A DNA stretch of 64,000 nt, from NCBI RefSeq assembly GCF_039539445.1, contig NZ_BAABDD010000006.1, positions 62,001-126,000 of the forward strand, written 5' to 3'. The notes under the pieces are model-generated. The model did no database searches. It saw only the letters and a list, made by a program, of their open reading frames with translations, and was not told the DNA's origin. This document shows positions 17,685-25,305 of this stretch, in pieces (the stretch's first letter is position 1; the number at the start of each line of letters is the position of its first letter). The translations under genes and the position numbers were made by a program. The DNA comes from Salinactinospora qingdaonensis (lineage in GTDB: Bacteria > Actinomycetota > Actinomycetes > Streptosporangiales > Streptosporangiaceae).

Positions 17685-18791
17685 TCATCCCTTCTCGCGG
17701 TGGGGCGGCCCGGGGGCCGCGGCCACCGGTTGCGGCTGCGCGGTGGTGGAGGAGGCGAAGGTGATGTCGGCCGGCTGTGGGCGGGCGCTGTGGGCCGCGG
17801 CCGACAGCCCCAGCTCGCCGGGGAAGTGGCAGGCTACGAACCGGCCCGGGCCAGCTTGGTGTAGCGGCGGCGCTTCCGCGGCGCAGCGCTGCCGCGCGAT
17901 TGGACACCGCGTGCGGAATACGCACCCCGAGGGCGGGTCGATCGGCGAGGGGATCTCTCCGGCGGGGATGATGCGGTGCTCGGGTGTGCCGCGCGTGGAG
18001 GCCAGCACGGCCGAGTAGGGGTGCAGCGGCTCGGCGAAAAGCTGGTCGGTGGGCGACAGTTCGACGAGCCGACCTAGGTACATCACGGCGACACGGTGGC
18101 TGATGTGGCCGATCAGCGCGAGGTCGTGGGTGATGAACAGGTAGGTCAGCCCCAGCTCGCGCTGGAGGCGTTCCAGCAGGTTGACGATCTGGGCCTGCAC
18201 GGAGACGTCGAGCGATGCGGTGGGCTCGTCGGCGATGATCAACGACGGGTCGGTGATCAGCGCGCGGGCGATGCCCACCCGCTGGCGCTGCCCCCCGGAG
18301 AGCTCTTGGGGGTAGCGGCTGGCCATGGCGGCGTCCAGCCCCACCAGCTCCAGCATCTGGGCGACCCGATCCCGGCGCCAGGCGGCGTCGCCCATGCGCT
18401 GCACCACGAGGGGTTCGGCCAGGGCGCTGCCCAGGCGCAGGTAGGGGTTGAGGGAGGTCGAGGGGTTCTGGAACACCATGGACATGCGGCGCCGCACGTC
18501 GCGGCGGAGCCGGGCGCCGGAGGCGCGGGTGATGTCGCGGCCCTCGAACTCGATGCGGCCGGAGGTGGGTTCGTAGAGGCGGATCAGCGTACGGCCGACG
18601 GTGGTCTTGCCGCTGCCGGACTCGCCCACCAGCCCGACCGTCTCGCCCTGGCTGATGTCCAGGGACACCCCGTCGACGGCCCGCAGGACGGTGCGCGAGC
18701 GGCCCCAGCCCCCCATGGGAAAGTGTTTCGTCAGGTCCGAGACGCGCAGCGCGACCTCGCCGGCCGCCGCGGTCTCACCAGAGGCGGTCAT
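17685..18791 (-). CDS. ABC transporter ATP-binding protein, DppF/OppF type
   Basis: A 368-aa ATPase. Walker A GESGSGKTT, signature LSGGQRQRV, Walker B LIIADEPTASLD and the switch His (FITHDLA) are all present. The C-terminus has the oligopeptide/dipeptide-specific extension with spaced Cys residues (GCVFRTRCPIARQRC), which can bind an Fe-S cluster in this family, followed by a low-complexity Ala/Pro tail. It is coupled to the first ATPase by ATGA overlap. Confidence 0.95.
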   Translation of the reverse strand: MTASGETAAAGEVALRVSDLTKHFPMGGWGRSRTVLRAVDGVSLDISQGETVGLVGESGSGKTTVGRTLIRLYEPTSGRIEFEGRDITRASGARLRRDVRRRMSMVFQNPSTSLNPYLRLGSALAEPLVVQRMGDAAWRRDRVAQMLELVGLDAAMASRYPQELSGGQRQRVGIARALITDPSLIIADEPTASLDVSVQAQIVNLLERLQRELGLTYLFITHDLALIGHISHRVAVMYLGRLVELSPTDQLFAEPLHPYSAVLASTRGTPEHRIIPAGEIPSPIDPPSGCVFRTRCPIARQRCAAEAPPLHQAGPGRFVACHFPGELGLSAAAHSARPQPADITFASSTTAQPQPVAAAPGPPHREKG

Positions 18792-19807
18792 ACCGGTGTC
18801 CTTTCGATGGGCCGGCCCGCCCCCGCGGAGCCGGCGGTGACGCGCACGCACGCCGAACGCCGCCCGGGCTGGTCGGCCAGCGGGGCGGGTGTGATCGGCG
18901 CGGTCGCGCACACGTCGCGGCGGTGCTCGCAACGCGGCGCGAAGGGGCAGCCGGTGATCGTGGCCAGCGGCGAGGGCGGCCGGCCTTCGATGGCGGCCAA
19001 CTGGTGGCCCGAGCGCCGGTCGGGCGCGGCCCGCAGCAGCGACAGGGTGTAGGGGTGTTGGGGGCGGGCCATGACCTGCTCGGTGGGGCCCTCCTCGGCG
19101 ACGGCTCCGGCGTACATGACGATGAGCCGGTCGGCGACGTCGGCGATGACGTCGAGGTCGTGGGTGGCGATGACGATCGATAGCCCCAGGTCGCTGTTGA
19201 GCTGCTGGAGTAGTTCCAGGATCTGGGCCTGGGTGGTGACGTCGAGGGCGGTGGTGGGCTCGTCGCACAGCAGCAGCGACGGTGAGGCCACCAGCGCCAT
19301 GGCGATGACGATGCGCTGCAACTGGCCGCCGGAGACCTCGTGGGGGTAGGCGCGCAGCCGCGCCGCCGGTTCGGGGATGCCGACCCGGGTGAGCATGTCG
19401 GCGGCCAGCGCGCGGGCGTCGGCCTTGCTCAGCGTGGGGTCGGCGGCGCGGGCCGACTCGACGAGCTGGCGCCCGATCGAGTGCAGCGGGTGCAGCGCCC
19501 GCCATGGGTCCTGGAAGACCATGCGGGCGGTGTGGGCGCGGAAGCGGCGCAGTCGCTTGCCCCGCATGGGGACGACGTCCTCGCCGTCGACCACGATCGA
19601 GCCGCTGACGCGGGCACCGGGCGCCAACAGCCGCAGCGCCGCCAGCAGCGCCGTGGACTTGCCCGAGCCGGACTCGCCGGCCAGGGCGACGACCTCGCCG
19701 GGGGCCACGCGGAAGGAGACGTCGCGCAGCAGCTCGGCGGTGCCGCCCGTGGTGGTCACCGAGACGCCGACGCTGTCGAGGCGCAAAATGTCGGCGCCGC
19801 CGGTCAC
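18788..19807 (-). CDS. ABC transporter ATP-binding protein, DppD/OppD type
   Basis: A 339-aa ATPase. Walker A GESGSGKST, signature VSGGQLQRI, Walker B LLCDEPTTALD and the switch THDLD are present, with a Cys-bearing C-terminal extension (GCPFAPRCEHRRDVC). The GTG at 19807 overlaps the methyltransferase stop as GTGA and gives a normal N-terminus; longer upstream frames run through the methyltransferase. With its partner it would power import of the ligand of the solute-binding protein. Confidence 0.94.
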   Translation of the reverse strand: MTGGADILRLDSVGVSVTTTGGTAELLRDVSFRVAPGEVVALAGESGSGKSTALLAALRLLAPGARVSGSIVVDGEDVVPMRGKRLRRFRAHTARMVFQDPWRALHPLHSIGRQLVESARAADPTLSKADARALAADMLTRVGIPEPAARLRAYPHEVSGGQLQRIVIAMALVASPSLLLCDEPTTALDVTTQAQILELLQQLNSDLGLSIVIATHDLDVIADVADRLIVMYAGAVAEEGPTEQVMARPQHPYTLSLLRAAPDRRSGHQLAAIEGRPPSPLATITGCPFAPRCEHRRDVCATAPITPAPLADQPGRRSACVRVTAGSAGAGRPIERTPV

Positions 19808-20886
19808 GACGCGCTCCCCTCTGGCTTGCGGGCCAGCGTGACCCAGGGGTAGGCCGACTCGCTGAGCGGCTCTTGGCGCACGTCGACAAACCCGGCCTCG
19901 GTGGCGACGGCGACGAGGTCGATGGTGGCGGCGGTGCGCCACCAGGGCTCGTGGCCGTTCTCGGCGTCCCAGTCGTCGTTCCAGGCGTGGTAGGGGCTAC
20001 GGCGGTGGTAGGGGGCGACGTCGGAGAACACCAGGTCACCGCCGGGGCGCAGGATGCGGAAGGCTTCGGCGAAGACGTTGCGGATGGCGTGGGGCGGGAT
20101 CTCGTGGAGCAGGATGAAGGAGGCGACCAGGTCGTGGCTGTCGCCGGCCAGCCCGGTGTCCTCAGCGGGAGCACGGACGAGGTCCCAGGACAGGCCGGCC
20201 TCGGCGGCGCGGCGCTGGGCGTAGCGCAGTTCGGCGATCGACAGGTCGACGCCGGTGAGGCGGGCGGTGGGGTAGCGCTGGGCGAGCTTCATCGTGAACT
20301 GGCCGGTGCCGCACCCCAGGTCGCAGATGTCGGCGTAGTCCTCGCGGGGCGCGAGGTCGGCCACGTTGGCGCGCTGCTGGAAGATGTCGCCGGGGAAGGA
20401 GGGCACCAGCAGGTAGCGGTAGACCAGCTCGTGGTGGATGAACCCCATGTGCTCGTGGCCGTCCCACCCGCCGGTGGTGCCGTGGAACTCGTAGCGCCAG
20501 TAGCGCGGGACGTGCTGCTCGCCGCGATCGGTGATGGCGGCGGCGTCGGGTGGAGCGGCCTTGGCTGTCAGCTCGGCCGAGCGGTCCTCGAAGGCGTCGA
20601 CGGCGCGGGGCGTGAGCACGGCGCGGTTCCAGCGCAGGGCGGCGCCGATGAGGCCGAGGTCGCTGTCGTCGGCGAGTTCGGCATCGACCGCCGCGCGCAG
20701 CGCGGCGATGTCGCCGCTGCCCCCACTGAGCGCGGTCCCGTTTTCCAGGCGCTCGCGCAGCCGTGTCTGCATCGGCCGCAGGCCGGCGCGCATGGCTTGT
20801 AGGAACTGTAGTTCGGACCGGCCGCGCTGGGTCAGCTCGACGTCGGCCCGCATGCCGTCGGGAACGGGGGTCGGGGCGGTGGCCAT
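19804..20886 (-). CDS. SAM-dependent methyltransferase 1 (inside the transporter operon)
   Basis: A 360-aa class I methyltransferase. An N-terminal helical region of about 130 residues is followed by TTGGWDGHEHMG and the SAM fold: motif I DLGCGTGQF, acidic loop GVDLS, then APAEDTGL and LRPGGDLVFSDVAPY. It is paralogous to the protein at 22982-24037 along its catalytic half (GGWDGH, GTGRF, GVDLS, APAEQTGL, GGDIVIGDVAPY). GGAGGAATGAC precedes the ATG at 20886. It lies between the solute-binding protein and the ATPases, so its substrate may be the imported compound. Nothing shows which atom is methylated. Confidence 0.85.
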   Translation of the reverse strand: MATAPTPVPDGMRADVELTQRGRSELQFLQAMRAGLRPMQTRLRERLENGTALSGGSGDIAALRAAVDAELADDSDLGLIGAALRWNRAVLTPRAVDAFEDRSAELTAKAAPPDAAAITDRGEQHVPRYWRYEFHGTTGGWDGHEHMGFIHHELVYRYLLVPSFPGDIFQQRANVADLAPREDYADICDLGCGTGQFTMKLAQRYPTARLTGVDLSIAELRYAQRRAAEAGLSWDLVRAPAEDTGLAGDSHDLVASFILLHEIPPHAIRNVFAEAFRILRPGGDLVFSDVAPYHRRSPYHAWNDDWDAENGHEPWWRTAATIDLVAVATEAGFVDVRQEPLSESAYPWVTLARKPEGSAS

Positions 20887-20922
20887 GTCATTCCTCCAGT
20901 CGTGCTCCCGGGACGAACTGAG

Positions 20923-20962
20923 TCCCGGGGTGGGTGAGCCGGTCGACTCACCCACCCCGGGA
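20923..20962 (-). terminator. Strong intra-operon hairpin after the solute-binding protein gene
   Basis: A perfect 16-bp stem (TCCCGGGGTGGGTGAG pairs with its complement at 20947-20962) with an 8-base loop and no clear T-run. It lies between the binding-protein gene and the downstream methyltransferase. It could attenuate transcription so that binding protein is made in excess over transporter subunits. Confidence 0.7.
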
Positions 20963-20983
20963 GCCCCGGTGGTTCATCTGGTG

Positions 20984-22531
20984 TTAGGCGGTTTTGGTGG
21001 CCTGGTCCAACAGCAGCACGAGGCCGTCGTCGAACTCGATGCCCTCGACCCCTTCGGCGCTGGCCGAGACGGCGGGGCGGCCGAAGGTGTAGAGGACGTA
21101 TGCCTGTTCGCGGACGTACTCCGCGGCTTCGATCAGCGCCTGCTCGCGGGCCGCGCGGTCCATCTCGGTGCGCTGGGCGGCGTAGAGCTCGTCCCACTGT
21201 TCGTCCTCGACGAAGGGCCGCTCACCGCTGGAGATGAAGGAGTAGGGGCGCGAGGCGTCGAAGACGCCGCTGTAGGAGGCGCCCCGGTAGAAGATGTCGG
21301 CGTCGGTGCCGTTGCGGAACTGCTCGACCCACACCCCGATCTCGTTGGCTTCGATGGTGGTCTCGAAGCCCACGGCGTCGAGTTGCTCGCCGATTGACTC
21401 CAGCAGCGCCTTGGTGCGGGCCTGGCCGGAGAGGGTGATCTCGGTGCCGACCGCGTCGGCCTCCTCCAGCAGTGCGCGCGCCTTTTCCGGGTCGTAGGGC
21501 GGGCGCTCGATGTCGGGAGAGTAGCCGAAGACGCCGGGGACGGCGACCTGACCGTCCTCCAGGATGCCGGCGCCGTAGGTGAGCGCCTCGATCATGCCGG
21601 GGGCGTCGAGTGCGGCGACGGCGGCCTGGCGGACCTTGAGGTTGTCGAAGGGCTCCTGGGTGGTGTTGAGCTGGAACATGTTCTGTAGCCCGGAGAACTC
21701 GCTGTGCACGTCGATGCCGTTGCTGCCGTCGAGGGTCTCGATGGCGCTGGAGTCGAGCTGGTGGGCGACGTCGATCTGGCCGGCCTCGAGCGCCGAGGAC
21801 AGCGCGCCGGTGTCGGTGATGAAGCGCACCTCGACGTTCGTGGTGGCCGGGGCTTCGCCCCAGAAGCCGTCGTAGGCTTCGTACTCGACTCCGTCGGCGG
21901 GGTCGTAGGAGACGATCTGGTAGGGGCCCGACCCGATGGGGTCCTTGCCGAAGCCCTCGGCGCCGCCCACCTCCTGCCAGTGGGCCTTGGGCACGATGAA
22001 GATCTGGCCGATGTGGCTCAGCAGCAGCGGGTCGGGCTCGCTCGTCTCGATCTCGACAGTGCCGCCTTCGCCTTCACGGACCTCCTCGACGGTGGTGAGG
22101 TAGGCCGCGTTGGCGTACTGCTCTTCCATGACGGTGTTGAAGCTGAAGACGACGTCCTCGGCGGTGACCGGCTCGCCGTTGTGGAAGGTGGCGTCGTCGC
22201 GCAGTGTGAAGCGCCACAGCGTGTCGCTGACCTGTTCCCAGTTGACGGCCAGCCGCGGCTGGGGCTGCTCGTCGCCGCGCATCTGGCGCACCAGCGCGTC
22301 GAAGGCGTTGAACTGGAACGTGGCGTACTGCTTGTTCAACGGGTTGATGGTGTCGGCCGAGATCGAGGTGCCGATGGTGAGCGTGTCCGCGGTCTCGCCG
22401 CTGCTCTGCGAGGAGTCGTCGGGTGGGCCGCAGGCGGTGAGCAGGCCAAGGGCCAGCACCGTACCCAGGCCGGCTTTGGCCAGATGGCGGGGGCCGCGCC
22501 GGCTGTGCGCAGAGATCGGGGGGACGATCAT
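20984..22531 (-). CDS. Solute-binding lipoprotein of a peptide/nickel-type ABC transporter (SBP_bac_5)
   Basis: A 515-aa extracytoplasmic binding protein. A short basic N-terminus and a hydrophobic segment end in the lipobox LLTAC, so it is lipid-anchored. The mature part has the family landmarks (DTLTIGTSISADTINPL, LRDDATFHNGEPVTAEDVVFSF, DPIGSGPYQIV). ATG 22531 is preferred because GAGGAGG lies just before it and the signal peptide begins there. It is first in the leftward operon, and its divergent promoter region holds IclR-type operator candidates. The ligand could be a peptide, opine, metallophore or other amide compound. Confidence 0.93.
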   Translation of the reverse strand: MIVPPISAHSRRGPRHLAKAGLGTVLALGLLTACGPPDDSSQSSGETADTLTIGTSISADTINPLNKQYATFQFNAFDALVRQMRGDEQPQPRLAVNWEQVSDTLWRFTLRDDATFHNGEPVTAEDVVFSFNTVMEEQYANAAYLTTVEEVREGEGGTVEIETSEPDPLLLSHIGQIFIVPKAHWQEVGGAEGFGKDPIGSGPYQIVSYDPADGVEYEAYDGFWGEAPATTNVEVRFITDTGALSSALEAGQIDVAHQLDSSAIETLDGSNGIDVHSEFSGLQNMFQLNTTQEPFDNLKVRQAAVAALDAPGMIEALTYGAGILEDGQVAVPGVFGYSPDIERPPYDPEKARALLEEADAVGTEITLSGQARTKALLESIGEQLDAVGFETTIEANEIGVWVEQFRNGTDADIFYRGASYSGVFDASRPYSFISSGERPFVEDEQWDELYAAQRTEMDRAAREQALIEAAEYVREQAYVLYTFGRPAVSASAEGVEGIEFDDGLVLLLDQATKTA

Positions 22532-22822
22532 CGATCCTCCTCGTCGTTGGCGTTCCCGTGGAAACGCGCCTTGGTGATGCCGTGAAGCCGACCGGCACGG
22601 ACCGGGGTGTCCTCCGGAGTGGCTGTAGCCGCCCGAACCGGATGGGCGCTGGTTGGGGCGGCGGGTGCCGTCCCCCTGCACGGAACCGGCCGGATGCGCG
22701 GATAGGCGTCCGGGCACCGAGCCTTCCGGTGGCACGGCGGCCCCGGCGGGACCGTTGGCGCAGCGCCACCGCCGGCGACATTCGGTGATCAGGATTCGGG
22801 CGTCTTACATATTTGAAACATT

Positions 22823-22839
22823 GTTCCCGCAGGTGAAAA
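22823..22839. promoter_or_regulatory. Weak IclR-type operator candidate
   Basis: GTTCC-CGCAGGT-GAAAA keeps one perfect half-site and a degenerate second half. It lies upstream of the leftward binding-protein operon. It counts only because better copies occur nearby. Confidence 0.3.
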
Positions 22840-22949
22840 CCTGTTGTCGGAAATAATGACTTTAGCGCACCTGGGAAGTCAAGGACACGAAAGTATTCAT
22901 TGACACCGAAGTGGTGACGGCTATCGTGATTACATACCTAATGAAAAAT

Positions 22950-22966
22950 GTTCCTCCTAGCGGAAC
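22950..22966. promoter_or_regulatory. IclR-type operator candidate before methyltransferase 2
   Basis: GTTCC-TCCTAGC-GGAAC is a perfect 5-bp inverted repeat with a 7-bp spacer, 15 bases before the methyltransferase 2 start. A repressor bound here would block the promoter or ribosome-binding region. Confidence 0.6.
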
Positions 22967-22981
22967 GAGAAGGGATCATCG

Positions 22982-24037
22982 ATGGACGTACCCATCCGGC
23001 AGAGAGGCCGCGCGGGGATGGAGTTCCTGGGCTCGGTGCAGGGCTACGCCGGCGGCGTGCTGCAAAAACGCGCTGCCGCGGAGTACGCCGCGGCCGTGCC
23101 CGATCCGCCCACCACGCTGCGGGAGCGCCGTGACTCGGTGGCCGAGGCCCTGGCCAACAGCAGCGCATGGCGCTTCGACCGACTCCTGACCCGCTACGTG
23201 GCCGAAGAGATCTACGTGCGCGCCATCCCGGCCGCCGAGGAGGTGCGCCCGGCCATCGAAGAGTGGCTGGAGGTCGACGAGGCTCCCGGATCGCTGACGC
23301 TCGCCCCCGACCTCACACCCCCCGACTACTGGCACAACGGCTTCCACCTCACGCCGGGCGGCTGGGACGGCCATGACCTGATGGGCGTCATCATGCAGGA
23401 CTTCGGCTACCAGTACGTCCTGGCGCCGGGCGGCGTGGGCGCGGTGCGCACCGGCGAGAACCTCAACGACCAGCGCACCCTGCTGGCCATGGAGGCGCCC
23501 CGCCGCGACTACCGCCGCGTCCTGGAGCCGGGGGTGGGCACCGGCCGGTTCGCGCTGGCGGTGAGCAAGGTGTTCCCCGACGCCGAGTTCGTCGGGGTGG
23601 ACCTCTCGGCGCACTCGCTGCGCTACGCCCACGCCACGGCGGCCGAGCGCGGCCTGAACTGGGAACTGATCCAGGCCCCGGCCGAACAGACCGGGCTGCC
23701 CGACGCCTCGGTGGACCTCGTGGCCGCCTACATCCTGTTCCACGAGACCCCGCCGCACGCCACCGAGGCGATCCTGCGGGAGATGTTCCGGGTGCTGGAG
23801 CCCGGCGGCGACATCGTCATCGGCGACGTGGCCCCCTACGAGCACCAGGAGGCGTTCCGCGCGGTGGTCTTGGACTGGGAGACCGAGAACCGCGGCGAAC
23901 CCTACTGGCGTTCGGCACTGCAACTGGACGTGCCCGGCCTGCTCAAGCGCATCGGGTTCGTCGACGTCGAAGCCTACGGCGTGGGTCCCGGCAACTACCC
24001 GTGGGCCAACCGGGCGCGCAAGCCCGAACAGGGCTAA
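22982..24037 (+). CDS. SAM-dependent methyltransferase 2
   Basis: A 351-aa class I methyltransferase, paralogue of the one at 19804-20886. The SAM-binding core is EPGVGTGRFAL, GVDLSAHSLRYA, APAEQTGLPD and LEPGGDIVIGDVAPY. Motif I is EPGVGTG rather than DxGCGTG. The shared GGWDGHDLMG block precedes the SAM fold and may form the acceptor pocket. AGAAGGGATC precedes the ATG. It heads a rightward unit with small protein 2 and is divergent from the transporter operon. The duplication suggests two successive or alternative methylations of related substrates. Confidence 0.85.
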   Translation: MDVPIRQRGRAGMEFLGSVQGYAGGVLQKRAAAEYAAAVPDPPTTLRERRDSVAEALANSSAWRFDRLLTRYVAEEIYVRAIPAAEEVRPAIEEWLEVDEAPGSLTLAPDLTPPDYWHNGFHLTPGGWDGHDLMGVIMQDFGYQYVLAPGGVGAVRTGENLNDQRTLLAMEAPRRDYRRVLEPGVGTGRFALAVSKVFPDAEFVGVDLSAHSLRYAHATAAERGLNWELIQAPAEQTGLPDASVDLVAAYILFHETPPHATEAILREMFRVLEPGGDIVIGDVAPYEHQEAFRAVVLDWETENRGEPYWRSALQLDVPGLLKRIGFVDVEAYGVGPGNYPWANRARKPEQG

Positions 24038-24102
24038 GGCGCCCCGACCGGTTCGAGGAGCAGGGCGCGCCACGGCCGCCCGGGAAAGCAGAGAGGACCC
24101 TT

Positions 24103-24384
24103 ATGAGCAAGAGCACGCACTACCTGGACAACGAGCGGCTGGACGACCTCGCGCGGATGGTGACCGAGCTGGCCTCGGAGGTGTGGATTCTGCGGGACCG
24201 CACGATGGTGCTGGAGCACCTGCTGGCCGAGCAGGGCACGGTAAGCCAGGAGGCCCTCGACGAGCTGCGCCCCACCGGGGAGCTGCTGGAGCGACTGCAC
24301 GCCGAGCGCAGCGCCTTCGTCGAACGTGTCTTCGGCGCGGTCCTGAGCCAGGAGGAGCGCGTCCAGGCGGCGCTGTCGCGCTGA
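24103..24384 (+). CDS. Small helical protein 2 (paralogue of 17369-17680)
   Basis: A 93-aa charged helical protein beginning MSKSTHYLDNERLDDLARMV. It shares the LASEVWILRDR / LAEQGTVSQEALDEL / ERSAFVERVF pattern with small protein 1. GAGAGGACCCTT precedes the ATG. It follows methyltransferase 2 by 65 bases and ends in a strong terminator, so the two form one unit. Recurrence of the same pair on both sides of the transporter argues that the small protein works with the methyltransferase. Confidence 0.75.
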   Translation: MSKSTHYLDNERLDDLARMVTELASEVWILRDRTMVLEHLLAEQGTVSQEALDELRPTGELLERLHAERSAFVERVFGAVLSQEERVQAALSR

Positions 24385-24428
24385 GCGCGGAGGGCGGACA
24401 CGCGGGGCCGGGCGGCCGGCCCCACCCT

Positions 24429-24470
24429 CGACGGCGGGGCACCGGAACACGATCCGGTGCCCCGCCGTCG
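24429..24470 (+). terminator. Terminator after small protein 2
   Basis: A perfect 18-bp stem (24429-24446 with 24453-24470) with a 6-base loop, 44 bases after the stop codon. There is no long T-run, as is common in actinomycetes. Confidence 0.85.
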
Positions 24471-24760
24471 TGTCACGGGGGGCGGGCCCGGGTGAGCGCG
24501 CTGCCGGCAAGCGTGCCGAAAGCGGCCTTCCCGCCGGCGCGGTGGCGCCGGGAGGCGGCGGGTACAGCCGGGGAACCTCGGATGACCTGGGCGAGAGCCG
24601 CGTCACGCCAAGGCGCGGCTTTGGTCACTGACCCAGAGGCGGTCGGCGCGAGGGCGGGGCCCATGGCTCCCAGGTGGCTTCCTGCCATGACCGGCCGCCG
24701 GAGAGGGCCCCTGGCTCTGGCCTGAGTGACACCGCTGCCGTCCACCCTCGGAGACCACCT

Positions 24761-24979
24761 ATGACCAGCGAAAAGAATAAAATGCCCGATACCACGCACT
24801 TCAAGCGGCGGGTGGGGGACGTCTCGTGCTCGCCGGTGGCGATCGAACCGCCCGATCACCCATCCCTGAGCAGCATAGACCTAGCTGACATGCGAAAATA
24901 TCCAGCGAGGCGAGCCCGTGGCCAGCGCCCCCGAGAGCCCGCCATCACGATGTTCCTACTACAGGAACACCTATCTTGA
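24761..24979 (+). CDS. Doubtful small open frame
   Basis: A possible 72-aa frame starting ATGACCAGCGAAAAG after CGGAGACC. The protein is polar, with no recognisable domain or membrane segment, and its third codon positions are less GC-biased than in true genes here. The operator-like repeat at 24951-24969 overlaps its end. It could be a decayed gene. I would not rely on it. Confidence 0.15.
   Translation: MTSEKNKMPDTTHFKRRVGDVSCSPVAIEPPDHPSLSSIDLADMRKYPARRARGQRPREPAITMFLLQEHLS
24951..24969. promoter_or_regulatory. IclR-type operator candidate, best copy
   Basis: TGTTCC-TACTACA-GGAACA is a perfect 6-bp inverted repeat with a 7-bp spacer, the same design as the sites at 22950 and 30633. No gene begins just downstream on either strand, so its target is unclear. 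Confidence 0.55.
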
Positions 24980-25305
24980 TTCAAAAATGGCACGACAAAT
25001 TCTTTTCGCTCCCCTGCTATAGGAAAAGCGAAAGACCACGGCCACTCTTTACTCTCGCGTCCCGGAAATCAGCGGACCGCGGCTCCGGCGAACAACCCCG
25101 TGGCTATTCTCATGACACCTCGTAATCGGGGGCTGGGGCACCGCGCGGCAGTGCGGTGCCGGGAAAGTCTCGATGCGGGAACCGCGCGACACGTGGCGGC
25201 AGGGGCGCGGGAAGGTGTCGCTGGGCCCTCGTGCCTCCTACACCACCGCGCCCCGCTCCCGTCGGGAAGGCTTCTCGCGCGGCCCGCCGGTTCCCCGGCA
25301 ACCGA

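Larger units (their letters stand above)
22532..22981. promoter_or_regulatory. Divergent promoter region, binding-protein operon / methyltransferase 2
   Basis: This 450-bp gap separates two divergent transcription units. The 22790-22950 part is AT-rich and should hold both promoters. It contains one good (22950-22966) and one weak (22823-22839) copy of the GTTCC-N7-GGAAC repeat described separately. Confidence 0.6.
24385..25305. other. Gene-poor gap with terminator, doubtful small gene and operator-like repeat
   Basis: This stretch of about 920 bp separates the methyltransferase 2 unit from the convergent nitrilase-like gene. It holds the terminator at 24429-24470, a doubtful small gene at 24761-24979 and an inverted repeat at 24951-24969. 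The part around 24870-25080 is AT-rich. I see no other gene. Confidence 0.6.

Noticed and set aside
15496..24384. Opine metallophore (staphylopine-like) locus
   Set aside because: The Dpp-type importer fits, but no nicotianamine-synthase-like, opine dehydrogenase or His racemase gene is present; the methyltransferases are ordinary class I enzymes.
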